Below are positions 1-13,245 of a DNA stretch of 64,000 nt, in pieces. Source of the stretch: Campylorhamphus procurvoides (Eukaryota > Chordata > Aves > Passeriformes > Dendrocolaptidae); the NCBI GenBank assembly GCA_013396655.1, contig WBMV01000295.1:288215-352214 (forward strand), in the 5' to 3' direction. Made by a program: the position numbers and the translations under genes. The notes beneath the pieces were generated by a model that saw only the letters and a list, made by a program, of their open reading frames with translations, was not told where the DNA came from and made no database searches. Within the stretch, counting starts at the first letter, position 1. Every line of letters starts with the position of its first letter.

Positions 1-1224
1 AAAAATCAGGGGTCAATAATAATGTTGGCTGCTAAATCTGGGTATGTTTTTCCTACATGTGCCTTTATTTGTGAGATCTCAGATTTTCTACAAATCTCAC
101 TTGTGGGATAGGGAAGGTGATGGGTCTGTATTCCCTATGCTGGTCTAAATCACGGGGCTCTGCTGCCCAAACTAAGGCCCTCACCTTTAGTCCACAGGCA
201 GTTCTTGTATCCTTCCTCCCTGCCAGGCCTCTCCCCAGGGCTGCAACTAATCAGGAATAACCATCCTGGGGGCAGGACAGAATCCAGTGCAGGGAGGGAG
301 GTGTTGCTGTCTGTCCCTTGGACCACCACCAAGTATATGCGTCCTTGCGTTTTACAGGAAGATACTTAACAAATCAATTATTGTAAAGCTCTTCTACCTT
401 CACTGATATGCTCAGAGAAGTATTATTTTGTCCTCCTTGTTAAAAGAGAACATTTCTTTCTTTGCTTTATCTCTGTGCACAGCAGCATGTCTCGTTGTTA
501 CATTTAGGTTGCTATAAACTCTAAATCAATAATCCCATTAAGAAGAAAAAGGGGATCTAGTAGCAATAAGTACAATTGCAGAGTTAATCAGATCATCTTT
601 ATTCGAGTTGTAGGCTCTGTTTCCCATAGATGTTGTAGCTCTACAAAATCAATAAGGGCACAATAAGCAGGTTTATTTTCTGGGTATCAGTGGTAAAAGG
701 GTGGGGGCCGGATGCCTGGAGGGATCCAAGGGATTTTGCTGCCTGTGAGCACAGGAGCTGTGGAAAAGGAACTGTTGCAGCCATGGAATCAAATAACAGA
801 AGTAGTGTTTATTTTGGGCACTCAAATGTCTGGGAAATGTCTGGAGGAGGTACAGATTCAAGAATTTTTCCCTTCTTAGTCCATCCCCACCAATTTCACA
901 AACAAAATATGTCTAAAATAGCACTGCATTTTAAGTATAACATTTTGAGTTGGTAGCTACTTGTTTTACAGTGTAAAACCCACCTGATTTTACAAATATT
1001 CTTTGGAAGAGATGGATGATGTTTTTCTTACCTCCTCTTTCCATCCTAATTCTAAATCTGGTTCTTACTGCTGATCTCTTCTAGTTTTATGCTACACATC
1101 TATAAAGACTTCAGTGGAGTAGCACCTGACTGGTCTGGGGAGATTACAATGAGATTTAATCTTTCCTAAACCAGCCTTTGCACAACTTCTTTTGAGTAGA
1201 GCGGAACCCTTTTCTCCACAACCA

Positions 1225-1520
1225 TTACCCTGTAAATAGCTATAGAAGACAATAAAATTGAAGCCACAAAAATGATGGGCCTCCTTGTTGTTTCATTATT
1301 GTTAAATACGATCCCCGCTGTGCTGTGGGGTAACCAGTGCCCAGCACTGCTGTATCTTGATTGTTACACAATGATCTTTAAACTGTGTGTTCAACAGAGT
1401 AGTGTACTGCTTTCTCCTTGCACTGTACATTAAGCTATAGATCATGTAACTGTGCCTTAAATATTTAGTATGCTTGTGTTTGCTAATAAAGACTTTTTAG
1501 GAGGGATAATGTTTCACATT
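1225..1520 (+). other. Possible 3' UTR end with two AATAAA signals
   Basis: Two canonical poly(A) hexamers lie on the plus strand, at 1,251-1,256 and 1,485-1,490. The second follows AT-rich sequence of 3'-UTR-like character and is followed by a short T-run. No coding frame was recognised upstream, so a parent gene would have to end just before or outside the window. AATAAA is common by chance in AT-rich DNA, so this is only a suggestion. Confidence 0.2.
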
Positions 1521-2620
1521 GACACCCAGGCTAATACTCCAGTGCAGCTGCTGAAAATGTATTTCACTGCGGCTCAGGGCAGCCTGTCCCTTTTGGAAAA
1601 GATGTGGCTGCAGCACAGACTCAGACTGGGAGAACTGGGAGTGTGGGCAGAGCCAAAGGGCTGTTGAGCACATGTAGGTGCGTTTTGCAGTGGATGCTGC
1701 AGGTTGAGAGGGGCTTCATGCACATGGAAGGCTTTCCTCATCTCCTTCCAAGAGCAGCATTAATTCAGAGGGAGCTGCTCTCGCGCTTTGGGTAGCTAAG
1801 CACCTCTCCAAGGTGATTTGTCAGCAGCCTGGGAAGAGCTGACTTGTATTGTGCATTCTTAGCTGCACAAGCCTTCATTTGTGCAGTGGGAAACTCAGAC
1901 ATCTCTGCAGTGAGAATTAAGCTTCCTTTTAATTGGTTTGGGTCCTAAAATTACCTCTTGGTTTCATCAAGACTTGACTTGGTTGAGATCTTCATTTATA
2001 TGATTCTGAAAGCCCATACTGTCTTGGGCTGTCACATTGGGCTTTTTAATATAACTAATTTCTTCTTGAACTTTGTCAAAGTTTAAATAATCATTAAGGC
2101 ATTCACATGCTGTTCTCATCCGCTGGCCTTTCTGGACTAACTATTAAATAGTTAAAAATCTGCTGTGTTTGAAATGAACAGGTATTGCTGACAAACCTGG
2201 GCTCCAGGGTACAAAAATAAGGTCTGCATCCCTAAGATTCAGTAAGGTTAACTTGTAGTGGCTTAACCCTATATCTGCATAAAGTGATAATAATTTTTTC
2301 AAAATAAGGTTCCTCCTCAGCAGAAGAGAGGCTACACGTGGTTAGATAATAATATAATATTGATAATATCATAAAGGTAGAAAATAAAAATGGAAAGCGA
2401 GCCAGGCTGTAAATGCCACTGGTCACACTCAAAATTTGGTGCCATTTTGAGGAAGGATAAACTGACTTATTTGACCTTACATCATGTATGGATTTGTTTG
2501 TTTGTTTGTTTTTTTAATCTCTCTAATTCCTCACAAATATTTTTCCTCCAGGGAAAATAACCTTTGCGTGTACACAAACATTGTGTGTCTATGTTTATCT
2601 TGTATGAAATTATTTTGTGT

Positions 2621-2637
2621 ATATATATATATATATA
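2621..2637. repeat. (AT)n microsatellite
   Basis: This is an uninterrupted run of alternating A and T, 17 bases long, preceded by a TG-rich stretch. It is a simple dinucleotide repeat. Confidence 0.9.
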
Positions 2638-3093
2638 ACAGTTTGTACACACACAAATACGCTTGTGCTTCCCCCCATGTGTGGGAAGAGGGAGTGACTG
2701 AAATCGAGATTCAATACCTTCTTTTAACCACGCTGGCAGTGCAAACCCACCCACAGAGCTGGGCCCAAACTTCACGGGAGTGTCTCCAAGGAACCACAGG
2801 AACTGTGTCTCTTGGTGGGGTGGGTTACCCAGGACTGCCCTGCCCTTTGTGTGTGTGCACGTGCAAATCCTTCATGTGCACAGCACAGAACCTTTCAGCT
2901 TCTCTCAGCTGGGCAGCTGCAGCTGTATTGATTGTGTAGAGGTGTCTGTGCGCTGCTTGGTCAGCACCATAATAAGGAGAATGAATAATGGATATTCCTG
3001 AAGAAAGGGCACTGAGTGGGAGAAGCAGCAAACTGAAGTTTGGGAGTGAATCCTCGGCTGGATTGCATTTTTTCTGAAGCCCTTTGAGGCAGG

Positions 3094-3177
3094 CAGGTGG
3101 TGGGACAGAACTAGGATTGTGACCAAATATTGTATCAGGTGGTGCAACAGAGCTAGGAACGTGCCCAAATGTTGTAC
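3094..3177. repeat. Two-copy 42-bp tandem duplication
   Basis: The segments 3,094-3,135 and 3,136-3,177 are adjacent 42-base copies that differ at about eight or nine positions. Both begin CAGGTGGTG and share the core CCCAAATRTTGTA or a close variant. The divergence implies an old local duplication. Confidence 0.75.
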
Positions 3178-6100
3178 TTCAGAGAAATATTTAATGTGGA
3201 TCTTGCCCCCAGTCACTTCAAGCACACAGACGTGTGGAGGGAAAGGAGAGTTAATCTTGTGTGGCATAAATTAGTAAGAGCTGTGCAAAAGAATTTTTCA
3301 AAGACTTGCTTGCTAAATAAATTACTGGTCATGTTTTATTTAAAATGCTCGTGCTGCCAGCAGAGAACACAGCAAACAAGCCCACTTACAATTAAAGCAA
3401 CAGCCAGGGCTTTCCTTCAGGCACTTCTGTGACTTCTTGCACTTGCTCAGCTTCGCTGCATGTCACAGTCACAGTGACACATGTGCTTCCTGTGCCATGA
3501 TATGGGCAGGGCCTTTATCTCCTTTTACTCGCAAATGCCCTTCTGGTGAGCACAGCTGGGCCAGCCAGTCAAGCCCACCCTGTCTGCTTGGTTCTGTAGC
3601 ACTGATGTGAGCCTGGGTGTGCATCAGCAGCCTGGGGCTGAGCCCAGTGCATTGCCCCAAATCCAGCGTGGAGCTGATTGCTGGGACGTGGGAATGGGGC
3701 TGTTCCCTGTGTCCTCCCACGTGCAGCAGGAGCCGGGGGTGGATCGGTGCCAAGCTGCAGAGTGGCAGGGGGTGGGTATGGAGGATTTACATTTCCAACA
3801 GGACAGATGTTTGCTTTCTTTCCTCCCAAACATCTGCTCACATGCTCTATTTTGGGAAGTAGCAAACACTACTTTAAGGGCAAGATTGAGGTTACAGGAG
3901 GTTGTCAGCCTTATCCCATCAGAGGCCATCGTGGGATTTCTGGCTGTTCTTGGCTTAAGACTAACAGAATAAATGTGTGGAGAAGCTGTTTTGTACCTCA
4001 AGAGTGTTTGAGCATTCCTGGAAAATCTGTCCCTTGGAGGACAGTTCATAGCACCCTCTGTAACTGTGGTGACACAATCCTCAGGTTGATGGCTGAGCTG
4101 CAGGTTCAGAGATGAGCCTTGTCACGGGACAATGTTTGTTCATTTCTGTGCTGGGTTTTGTTCCCAAAACTTCTCTCATGTGACATCCAAGCAGGGCACT
4201 GCCATCAGCACTGGGAGTGTCTGTGTTGTTCCCAGTAGCTTATATGGGTTAGGTCTCTGCTGCCTTTACCTTGAGCATTACATTGATCAGTTCATGCCTC
4301 ACCCTCACTCTGAAAAATCAAATAAAAGGGCTTGTTGAAAAGGCTGGGAAGCAGGGGATGGTACACAGGCATTTCTTGGGAAGTGGGTGATGTAGCTACA
4401 TCGCATGTTTCTTTGTGCCTAAGATGCTTTTTTAAAAGAAACATCTCCTCAGGGAAGGACAGGAGCCTGAGAAGCTTTCCTGGGCTAAAGGAGAAGCATT
4501 TTCAAAATTTATAAGACTTTATTTGGCACTGAGAAAGATCACCTCAATGGGCAAAAGAAGAGTATTTGGGGGGAGGAGTGCATTGCACTTGTGGCAGTGT
4601 GGCTATTGTGCCTTTTCTTTAATGCTCTAAAAGTTGGAGTTGTTTTTGGGAAGCCCAGTGAGATAATTAGATTTAGGGGAAGATGGGCTATGTTTTTTTG
4701 TGCAGGATCTAACACATGACAGTCCCTTTCTTTGCTCCCTATGCCAATATCTGATCCAAAGGGCTGTATCAGAGAGGCCATATGCACAACAAAAATCTGT
4801 GTCCAGCAGTCTGTGGTCCTGGCACACATCCTTCAGCAACATCTCCAGTATGTGTTTAGAAAGCCATTCAAAATTGTTGGATGCTTTTGGATTGTGTAAA
4901 ATGTTTGTGTTTTCAGCATTAGGTATTAAAAGGAAATCACAAATTTGGTTTAAAATGCAAATATGCAGGTCAAATATATAGTAATTTTACAGGTTTTCCG
5001 CCTTTGGATTTTTCAGCATTTGGCCATTATCTGAAGTCCCTTCCCAGGTAGAAACTTATTTTTCTTTAAAGGAAATTTAAAAAGGAATTTTTCTATAGCC
5101 CCATATGCCTGTTGAGCTCGAGTTCTGGTAAAATATTTTGGGATTAGCCTTGGTAGTAACTGAATGAGCCATACTCAGTACTAAAGATGTCTCATACTTA
5201 CAAACAAATAGCTAACAGTCCAAATTAATCCAGAAAAATTAACTTTAAATTAGGTGGTACCTCAATAATATTTTTCCAGTCTGTTGTACTTTGTGGTCTT
5301 GTTTGTATGGGGCACAGCTTATGTTGAACGCTCCCAGAACCATTTTGAGATCATGAAGTAATTTGGAAGACAGTATATTTTTAATTACATTTCCAAAGCT
5401 CCAGTGCTGTGCTCCCTCCATGCCCTCAGCAGTCAGGAGATAGGGGCAGTGCCAAGTGACTCGCACCACCCAGTGCCATGGGATGTGTCTGCCTGGCTTT
5501 AGCAGTCCCACCGAGTGATTCACCAGCACAGTTTCAGGGGGTGCAAGTGCATGATGAGCAATCTTGCGTAGGCAGAGGGGGAAAAGCCTTTCACAAGGAT
5601 TTTTCGAAGGTGTTTGGACACGCAGGGCAGAGCAAAGCTCTGTCTCAGGCCACTGAAGCTGATCTGCCCACCGAAACACTGCAGAGGAATGGAGGCTGCA
5701 GCCTAGGTCGATTGTGGAATAGCTCCATGTGTTTATCAACAATTTTCAAACCTGTTTTAACACCTCTAGAAACTTTCCCCATGTTTGAAGAGTATGGTTG
5801 TACTGTAGAGACAAGATCTGATCCTGTAGTCTAGCCAAAAACTGGTAAAGATTCCTGCCAATTTCTGAGTGTACTTGATTGATAATGTGTGTCTGACACA
5901 TGCAGGTTTGCTACAGAAAGTCTCGATAGTGAACCCACCCTGCTTCCTACTAGATATGTTAGTCTGATATTCAGACCTTTTTTGGCCATATTTCAATTCA
6001 ATCCCCTGAAGCTTTGTTATCTCTAGCAGTGGTTTTTCTTATGTATTTTTATATTGCAAAACTGTGTGTAGGTAGGAGCTCTTTACCAAATTTGGAATGC

Positions 6101-7768
6101 TTTGCTGCTATTTCAACTGTGTTCCCACGAATAGCTCTGTACCTGCAAAGCTGCACACTGAATTCACTTGAAGACAATGCACAGGTGACTTCAGCTGCAG
6201 TGCTTTTGGCTGGGGCAACTGTGCTTGTCAAGGGTTTGGAACTTCCTTACTAAATCAACCTGTACAAGCTGCAGGAGTTAAGATGATTCAAAAAAAGGGA
6301 AAACCACAAGAAACAAAGTAATAGGGCAGAGTGCACTAAACGTTTGCAAGAGAAAGCATGTTCATTAGGGGAGTAACTTCAATTTTAACTAAAAAATAAA
6401 GATAAATCTTTGAAGCTCTTCTAGAGTACAGCAGTACAGCAATGCACCACTAGCACAAAACCAAACCCCTCTGGACAGGCAAATGACAGATACCTCTCAC
6501 GTACTGCTGTGCACACAGCTTGGTGAGGGAACAGGTAGAGGAGAGCATTTTAAACTTTGCTTTCATGTAATGCTGATTTTCATGCTAGTTCTAATGCTGC
6601 TGCTCTCTGACATCTACAGGAGATGGAGGTGGCATTTCTCACTGCTGTGGTTTGGAAGGCATGATCCTTATTTGTGTAACAAAATCCACCTGACAGGTAA
6701 CCACATGTTCCAGTTAATCTTAGCTGGGCTATAAGTAGATCCTGTATCCAGTAATGACTCAGTTACTGAGCCTGATGCTGATGTCAGTGACATCTGCTCC
6801 AGCCTCTGTGCTCCTTAAAAATGGAATGGAATCAGGCTTATGAGGGAGTTTATAATAGGGTAACTCCCACTTAAATACTATAGGTTACACTGAGATCTGA
6901 TGCCAGTAGAGCTGCACTGGGAGAGATGTGCCCCAGAATACTTTTTGTTTGTCCATACCCAAGGACACAACTGCAAAAGATTGGAATGAATTTTCCAATG
7001 CATTAAGAGATGAATCTATTATTTACTCCAGGAAAAGCAGTCTTATTTAATATTAAATTCCAAATTTCCTCTACGTGTTTACCAGCTGTCCAGGAGATTG
7101 GGTGCATTAAAATAGTGAATGCCCCTTTTTCATGGGTCATTTTCTGCCTCTTTAGTTTGTGAATAATGGAGTCAACACTTCCCTCCCTGGTGCTGCACTT
7201 ACCAGGACTAGCATATTCTGGTTTTTCAGACAACAGTGCGTTAGGATGCAATTTCAGCTGGTTTCACACACAGGGAATGTGGAATCTTTGCTCCCTTAAC
7301 CAAATCCATGTCCCCTTTGCTCTGTCTCACACCTCCCTTTGGACTGTACTCTCAGCTACTAGGCCCAGTCTGTGTATGACCTGGAGTCTCTCAAGGAAAA
7401 ACTAAGGATAAGTGTAGATCAGGAGGTTTCACATTTAGGGCTTTGGGATGATCTAAATAATGCACTGAAACCAGGCCCCTGTCCCAGCTCCTCTCTAGTA
7501 GCAACCCAGATTGCACCATTTTGCTTGGAGGCTGTCAGCTGGCATTGCACTCTAACTATAAATTGTCATTGTGGCTTGCTTGAAATTGGCTTCCAAAAGC
7601 TTGGGATAGAAAGGGAGCAAGCCAGATACAAACCTCTGGTGCCTGGGAATCTCCTGACACCAGAGCACTTTGTCCAAGTATTCTGTAGCTTTCAGGTCCC
7701 CTGCCAGACTTGTGACTAACCATACAAGTGATGCAAACTATTCTTATCTCTAAAATCATGCAGATAAG

Positions 7769-7785
7769 ATATATATATATATATA
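7769..7785. repeat. (AT)n microsatellite
   Basis: This is a simple alternating AT run, about 17 bases, with no further structure. Confidence 0.9.
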
Positions 7786-10700
7786 GCTACACTACTATAG
7801 GCTACGTGTTATGTGTCTAACACCATCTGTCATGTACATGTGTGGGCTTTGTTTAAGGGAAGATCTTTAAAATCTGAATCATTCTTATCTGAAACCAACT
7901 CAAAATGTTAAAATAATTTCAAAAGTGGACTTTGACTAATGATTCAGTTCATTAGGGGAAAATATAACTTTGCACCCAGACTTTCAATCACAGACAATGG
8001 AATTTGATTGGCATCAACATTTAATACTAAAACATACCTTATCAAGCTACAGAAAAGGCTATATAGCTTTAAGAGCTTGGGGAAAAATCCCCTTGTGCTT
8101 TAGCCAACATCCTGTTACAGATTTCTCTGCTCCCCTCATTCTTAATGATTTTAGTGGGAAATATGATGGATAGCTGAAATAAGATCATTCTATTTCCAGT
8201 GAAAGCTTTACTACATTGATTTCTTTTTTCTGTGCTGCTCTTTGTCAAAAGCAGGTGATGTACAAAATTCTGTTTGTCAAAAGCAGCTGTACAAAATCCA
8301 GGTGTCACTGGGAATTCAACCTGTCACTTCTGTTACATTTTGACTACTGCTTATACCATGAAAAACTTAACTGCTGTGAAAGGTAATTTATTGTTACTGT
8401 AATGGCTGATCATTAATGGACTCAGTAGAAAACTAAACTGCATTAAAACAAAACTCCTGTGTATAACTCTAATAACACTTATTATTTCTATAGTATAATG
8501 TTATGTTGATATAGCAACACTTTGTGCTTATGTCACTTTTTATTGTAAGATCTGAAGTGTTAAACAGTTTTATTCACGCTTCATAACAGCCCAGTCAGTG
8601 CTGTCATCCTGGCTTAGACAGGTAAGCTGGACCAAAGACAAGCAGGGCTTTGCACAGGGGTGTGTTACACTCAGCCTTGCAAGGCTCTATCTATAGAGGC
8701 TGAAGCACGTGCTTAATTCTAGCCCTTATCAATGACTCAGGTATTTTACCAAATCTGGATCTGTGTAACCAAGATTCCCGGTCCACTTGGTTAACTTTCA
8801 GATGATCCTTCCTAAAATTCTCAAGAAATCAGTGGGATTGACACGCCTGCTTGTTGTTCAGCTCCAGGCTGGCTGCTCTGCTGGCTGGGGGCATGGTCAG
8901 TGCACAGATGAGGGCATGTCCTTGAAAGCAGCTTATGGTACACGAAGCAGACTGCCTGGCTGCTGCCATTGTGTCATTCCAGACAGCAGCTTTCAGGAGC
9001 TTTACATTCACCTACTAACAGGGAAATAACTATTTTTGGGCTACCTAGTGCAGCTGCTGTACCAAGTTGGCCTCTGGAGCGCCAACCTTGCGGAAAAAAG
9101 TAAATATTTACCTGTAGGCTGTTGTTAATAAAAGAATCCTTCCATCCCTGTTTACACTGGAAATGCTCACAGTAATTTGGTTGATAGGGTTTGAACGCCT
9201 CTCATTCATTTTACTACAGGAGCTCTGAGTGTGTGGCAGCCAAGGCAGTGGGAAACGTGGTCATTCAGAAAAGTGTTATTAATTTATTTACCTGCCTTCC
9301 TGGAGTGTTGGTTTGCTGGCTTTGTTCTTAAAAATACTGGAGACCTAGACAATATAAATAATTCATTGTGCAAGCTTCACATTTCTGAGAACGCTAGCAT
9401 GAAAATTGCTAAATATGCATTTAATTTAAGCTTGATTAGGCAACTGATTCTGTTCTAACACAGTCATAATTAAAATGCAGTCCTGTGAGATTTGAGCCAT
9501 TACAGGTACGCTGTACTCCATGTGCAGCAGGACTAATTAGAGGGGATTCTCTTTGGGCTGCCAGGGTGGATGTCTCGCTACATTAGGTGGCAACCAGGCT
9601 CCCAAAGGTGGGGCTTGGAAGGCTGATGGGAGAGTGGCTCATCACAGTGGGAGAGGTGAAATGTTGCAGAGGCAAAAGAAGCATCCCCTCCTGTTCAGCT
9701 TGTTACCCTGCAGGGGAGGCCTCAGCTACCTATGGGGAGTGAAGCAACTGCTGCATGTCTCTGTGTGTCACTTCCCCGCCCTGTTGGGAATTTCAGACCA
9801 GGAGGATGGGGGAAGCAGGCTGGGAAGCAGCTGAAATGAATCTTGTGAGTGAGAGGTCTGCTAGGAAGTTCAGGCTAGATGCTCTGCAATGGCTTCAGCA
9901 GGAGCTGGGCTATGACCTCACTATGAGACCCATCGGTGCTACAAATTGGGTGCTGTTGGGAGCAGGCTAAAGGAAAGCAATTTACTAAAAATTGCTTGAG
10001 CAGGGCCATGGGATCAGTGGTGAGTTTCTCCTGTGTTCAGGGATGTTCTTGCTCTGGAGCTCAGTTTACCTCTGGGAAATTGTCAGTGGTATTATGTTTG
10101 ACATGAAGCTGAACTGAAGGCTGCATCGTGCAACCCATCCTCGCCTGAGACAGAGGATATGCTCTGGAAATGCAGATAATGTTGCAAAGCTGGGTCACTG
10201 AGCTGCTTTTCTGGATGGTAAAAAGTTGAGACCTGCAACCAGAGATGGCTGTGGGAGAAATCCATACGTACCCCTTTTGCTTTGGCAGTGTCTTGGAGTC
10301 TGTCACTGAGACCTGGCAAGAGAGGCCCTTAGTGGGTCTGGCTGGGAAGTGGGATCACTCACTGTGTGCTCTGTGGCACAGCTCAGTATGAATACACCAC
10401 CAACCTCAGGCCATTGCTCTCCAACCCCTGCTTGGTTTTTTGTTTCCTTGCTCTTTGGGGTTTTCCCCCTTCTTCCCTCTCTCTAATCACCAGAGCTCCC
10501 TGCTGCCTGCAATTTGTCTGGGCAGCAATCTGAGCCACCGTGAACATGTCCGACAAAGCTCAAATCTTGATCTAAGCAAATCTCTTTTAGGCTTTCTCAT
10601 TTCAACAAAGCCTGTGTTCAGCTGTGTTAGTTCCAAGGAGTGCCAGGCCACTGCTCAGTCGATTATCTGGAATCCTTGTTGCCTTTAGCATGCACGGAGA

Positions 10701-12247
10701 GTTTTGACATATCCCTAATTCATAACGTGAGAGCAAACTCTCTCAGGGCAGGCTGAGAACAAACAACAAACTCCAGGTCCCATGAGCAGCCCCACAAATT
10801 CTGCACGGTCTCCTCTGCATTTGCAGCTCTGCTGCTCTGAATTTCACCCCGTTCTTTTTTGATGTCTTTTACAACTGGGGAGTGGTTGCTCCCTTCTGGT
10901 GAGCCCTGCTTGAACTGGGACAGCTGCTGCAGATCAGCCTGACTGTAGCATGCCCACGATAGCACTTCATTGTTCTCCCTGTGACTGGTGCCACCCTGGC
11001 CAGGGCAGTGGTGTTCTCCAAACAGCCTTGCTGAGCTCTGCGGGTTCCCAGAGCAGGAGATGGAGTCTGTCCCTGCTGCTTTCCGGGAAGGCTGAAAGGA
11101 GTCAGGCTTTAGGAAATTGGGTTTGTTTCTCCACATTCTAGTTGCTGATTTTTTTGTTCCATGGCCTGAAATACTATTTTCTGAGGGCTTGTATATTCAA
11201 TAACAGGTTTTACATGCCAGTTTACCATGAGGCTTTTGTGTGTATGTATACAAACATCAGATGAAATGCTGTATGTATGTAATTGGAGTTTATAAGTGAA
11301 GTGGGTTGCTTTTCTCTCCCAGTGGTTAATCTGCTTCTGCATATCCACTGCTGCATCTTATACAGTTTGGAAGGGATCTCTTAAAGCAAAGATGTTTTTC
11401 TTTGCAGACTGCTTATTGTAGTACATTATATCATATGAAATCATTCTGTTCAACAACGCTCTGTTCTGTTGTGCAAACAGCACAAAAAGAAAGGAGGGAG
11501 GAAGGGGAATAAATAAGCAGACACACCAGCAGAAATTTTCCTTTGCTGATACCTGAATTGCTCTTAGGGAAGCAGGCACATCTGTATTCTGTCACTGCTA
11601 CCATGACCAAAGAGATCTCCTAGTCCCAGAGCTCCAATTTAGAAAATCTTGCTGTATAGTGCTTTGAAGAAAAAGCGTTTCTCAAACAAAAAAAACAGTG
11701 ACTGTGGAAGCAAATGGCTGATGCCACCAAGGGGGATCTCTGACACAGCTCTCTGAAGTGGGTCCAGCCTTGCCTGTGTGGGTGCCCTCGGGCTTGCCCT
11801 GTGGGGCAGGACATCTCAGGTGGGTGGCATTTCTGACTCATGACAGTGTGAGCAGGTCAAGGGTGGGCTGAGCTCAGAGCAGGCTGAGTGCCAGTCACCC
11901 TGACCTGGTGCAGGTCCAGGCTCCAGGCTGGGCAGCCTCAGGGATGTGTCTTCCTCTCTGTGCCTGTGTCCATCTGAACAGAAGAATCCCAGGAGGAATA
12001 AAGGCAGTGGCTGCTTTTTGTGATAGAGCCCTGCAGCCCCTCAGATGTGCTTCTGCCCAGGGCAGAACTTGCGCTCTGATATTGAGCTGGGTGTCCATAG
12101 CTGTGCCCTGTGACCTGATACCATGTATTAGGGTATAAGTTCTCCAATTCTACCCTACCCAGCATTAAAGAATCATATCTTGTTTTAAACTTGGGTTAAC
12201 CTCCATTCCCCAAGTCTTGTGTTTCAGGCTTATTATAAATTGGGTCA

Positions 12248-12475
12248 TTAGGGTTAGGGCTAGGGTTAGGTTTATGGTTAGCGTTAGGGGTAAGGGTAAT
12301 ATGTGGTTGTGTTCATTAGTGGTAGTGGTTATTAGCAGTAGTGGTAATTAGGGGTAGTGGTTATTGGGGTAGTGGTAATTAGGGGTAGTGGTTATTAGGG
12401 TTGGGTTTATGGTTAGGGGTAGGGGTAATATGTGGTTGTGTTAATTAGTGGTAGTGGTGTTTGGCGGTAGTGTGG
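12248..12475 (+). repeat. Degenerate telomere-like interstitial minisatellite
   Basis: The block opens with telomeric units (TTAGGGTTAGGGCTAGGGTTAGG) and continues into TTAGGGG-, TAGTGG- and TTATTAGG-like variants. It contains a nested duplication. The text TTTATGGTTAG through GGTAATATGTGGTTGTGTT occurs near 12,271 and again near 12,406, giving a period of about 130 bases. Inside it a 31-base unit starting GTAATTAGGGGTAGTGG repeats at 12,345 and 12,376. The plus strand is nearly free of C and rich in G and T. It is best described as an interstitial telomeric-type repeat that grew by local duplication. An alternative is a GT-rich minisatellite that only resembles telomere sequence. Confidence 0.8.
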
Positions 12476-13223
12476 GCACATGTTCTTTATGCTAAAGACA
12501 TAGATGCCAGTCACACAGCCTCTGGAATTTACAGAGATATTTATGTACATTGCTACATTATATTTTTCTGTCTGAAGAGGTGGCATAATTGTGAGTCAAC
12601 ATTGTGATGTGTCTGATCCCAAGGGCCTCACATGATGTGCTCTGCGAAGAGGACACTCCAGAGTCATATTTTGCCAGTGTTTCTGTGAGTTTTTAAAATC
12701 ACACCCCTGCCAAACAAATTATCAAGTAGCTCCTTGGCACTGTAGAAACACTTCCCAGACCTGCCCCAAAGAAGGTGCCCCTGCTGTGTGCCAGTAGCAG
12801 GGCTGAGATTAGAGCTCAGGTGTCCTCATTTCTTGCTCTTACTAATTGCCAGCAGCTCCCTGATGTTGTGTGCGTGCTAGCACACGTTTCTGCAGGGATG
12901 AACGAACAATAAGAATTCAAGAAACTTAACAAAACCTAAGCTATTTCCCTGAACTTTGTGTTGAATAATGGTAAAAAAGGGTGCTAGATCCAGTGATGTC
13001 AGAAAACGTGAAATCAGCCAGCAGCTGCCAGGGAGCCTGAGAATAAGCAATCTCCAGTGGGTTGCAGCATAGCCAGCTCTTTTTTTTGATGGCAAAGAAA
13101 GATGAAACACTACAAAGATATTCCCAGGGAGAAAATAGATGTCATACAACATTTAAATAGATCCTTTCAAGAAGGGAAGCTGCAGAAACACTTATAACTA
13201 GCTCACGGATTTGAACCTGCTGA

Positions 13224-13245
13224 TTTTTTTAATTTTTTTTTTTTT
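13224..13245. repeat. T-rich low-complexity tract
   Basis: This is a run of T interrupted only by a pair of A bases. Nearby sequence shows no retroposon attached to it. Confidence 0.8.

Larger units (their letters stand above)
1..12247. other. Noncoding stretch, no gene supported
   Basis: I see no exon set, RNA gene or long coding frame here. ORFs on both strands are short, overlap one another and have no recognisable domains. The longest, a 165-residue minus-strand frame at 5,245-5,742, resembles no family I know. The stretch holds small repeats (2.62, 3.09 and 7.77 kb) and a 3'-UTR-like segment near 1.2-1.5 kb, listed separately. It could be intergenic or intronic; the sequence alone does not decide. 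Confidence 0.55.

Noticed and set aside
5245..5742. 165-codon minus-strand ORF
   Set aside because: Length is notable, but the protein has no recognisable features and no repeat or gene context supports it.
6617..6704. Possible small exon between CTACAG and GGTAACC
   Set aside because: Acceptor- and donor-like sequences are present, but the frame tested reaches a stop inside the would-be exon, and such pairs are common by chance.
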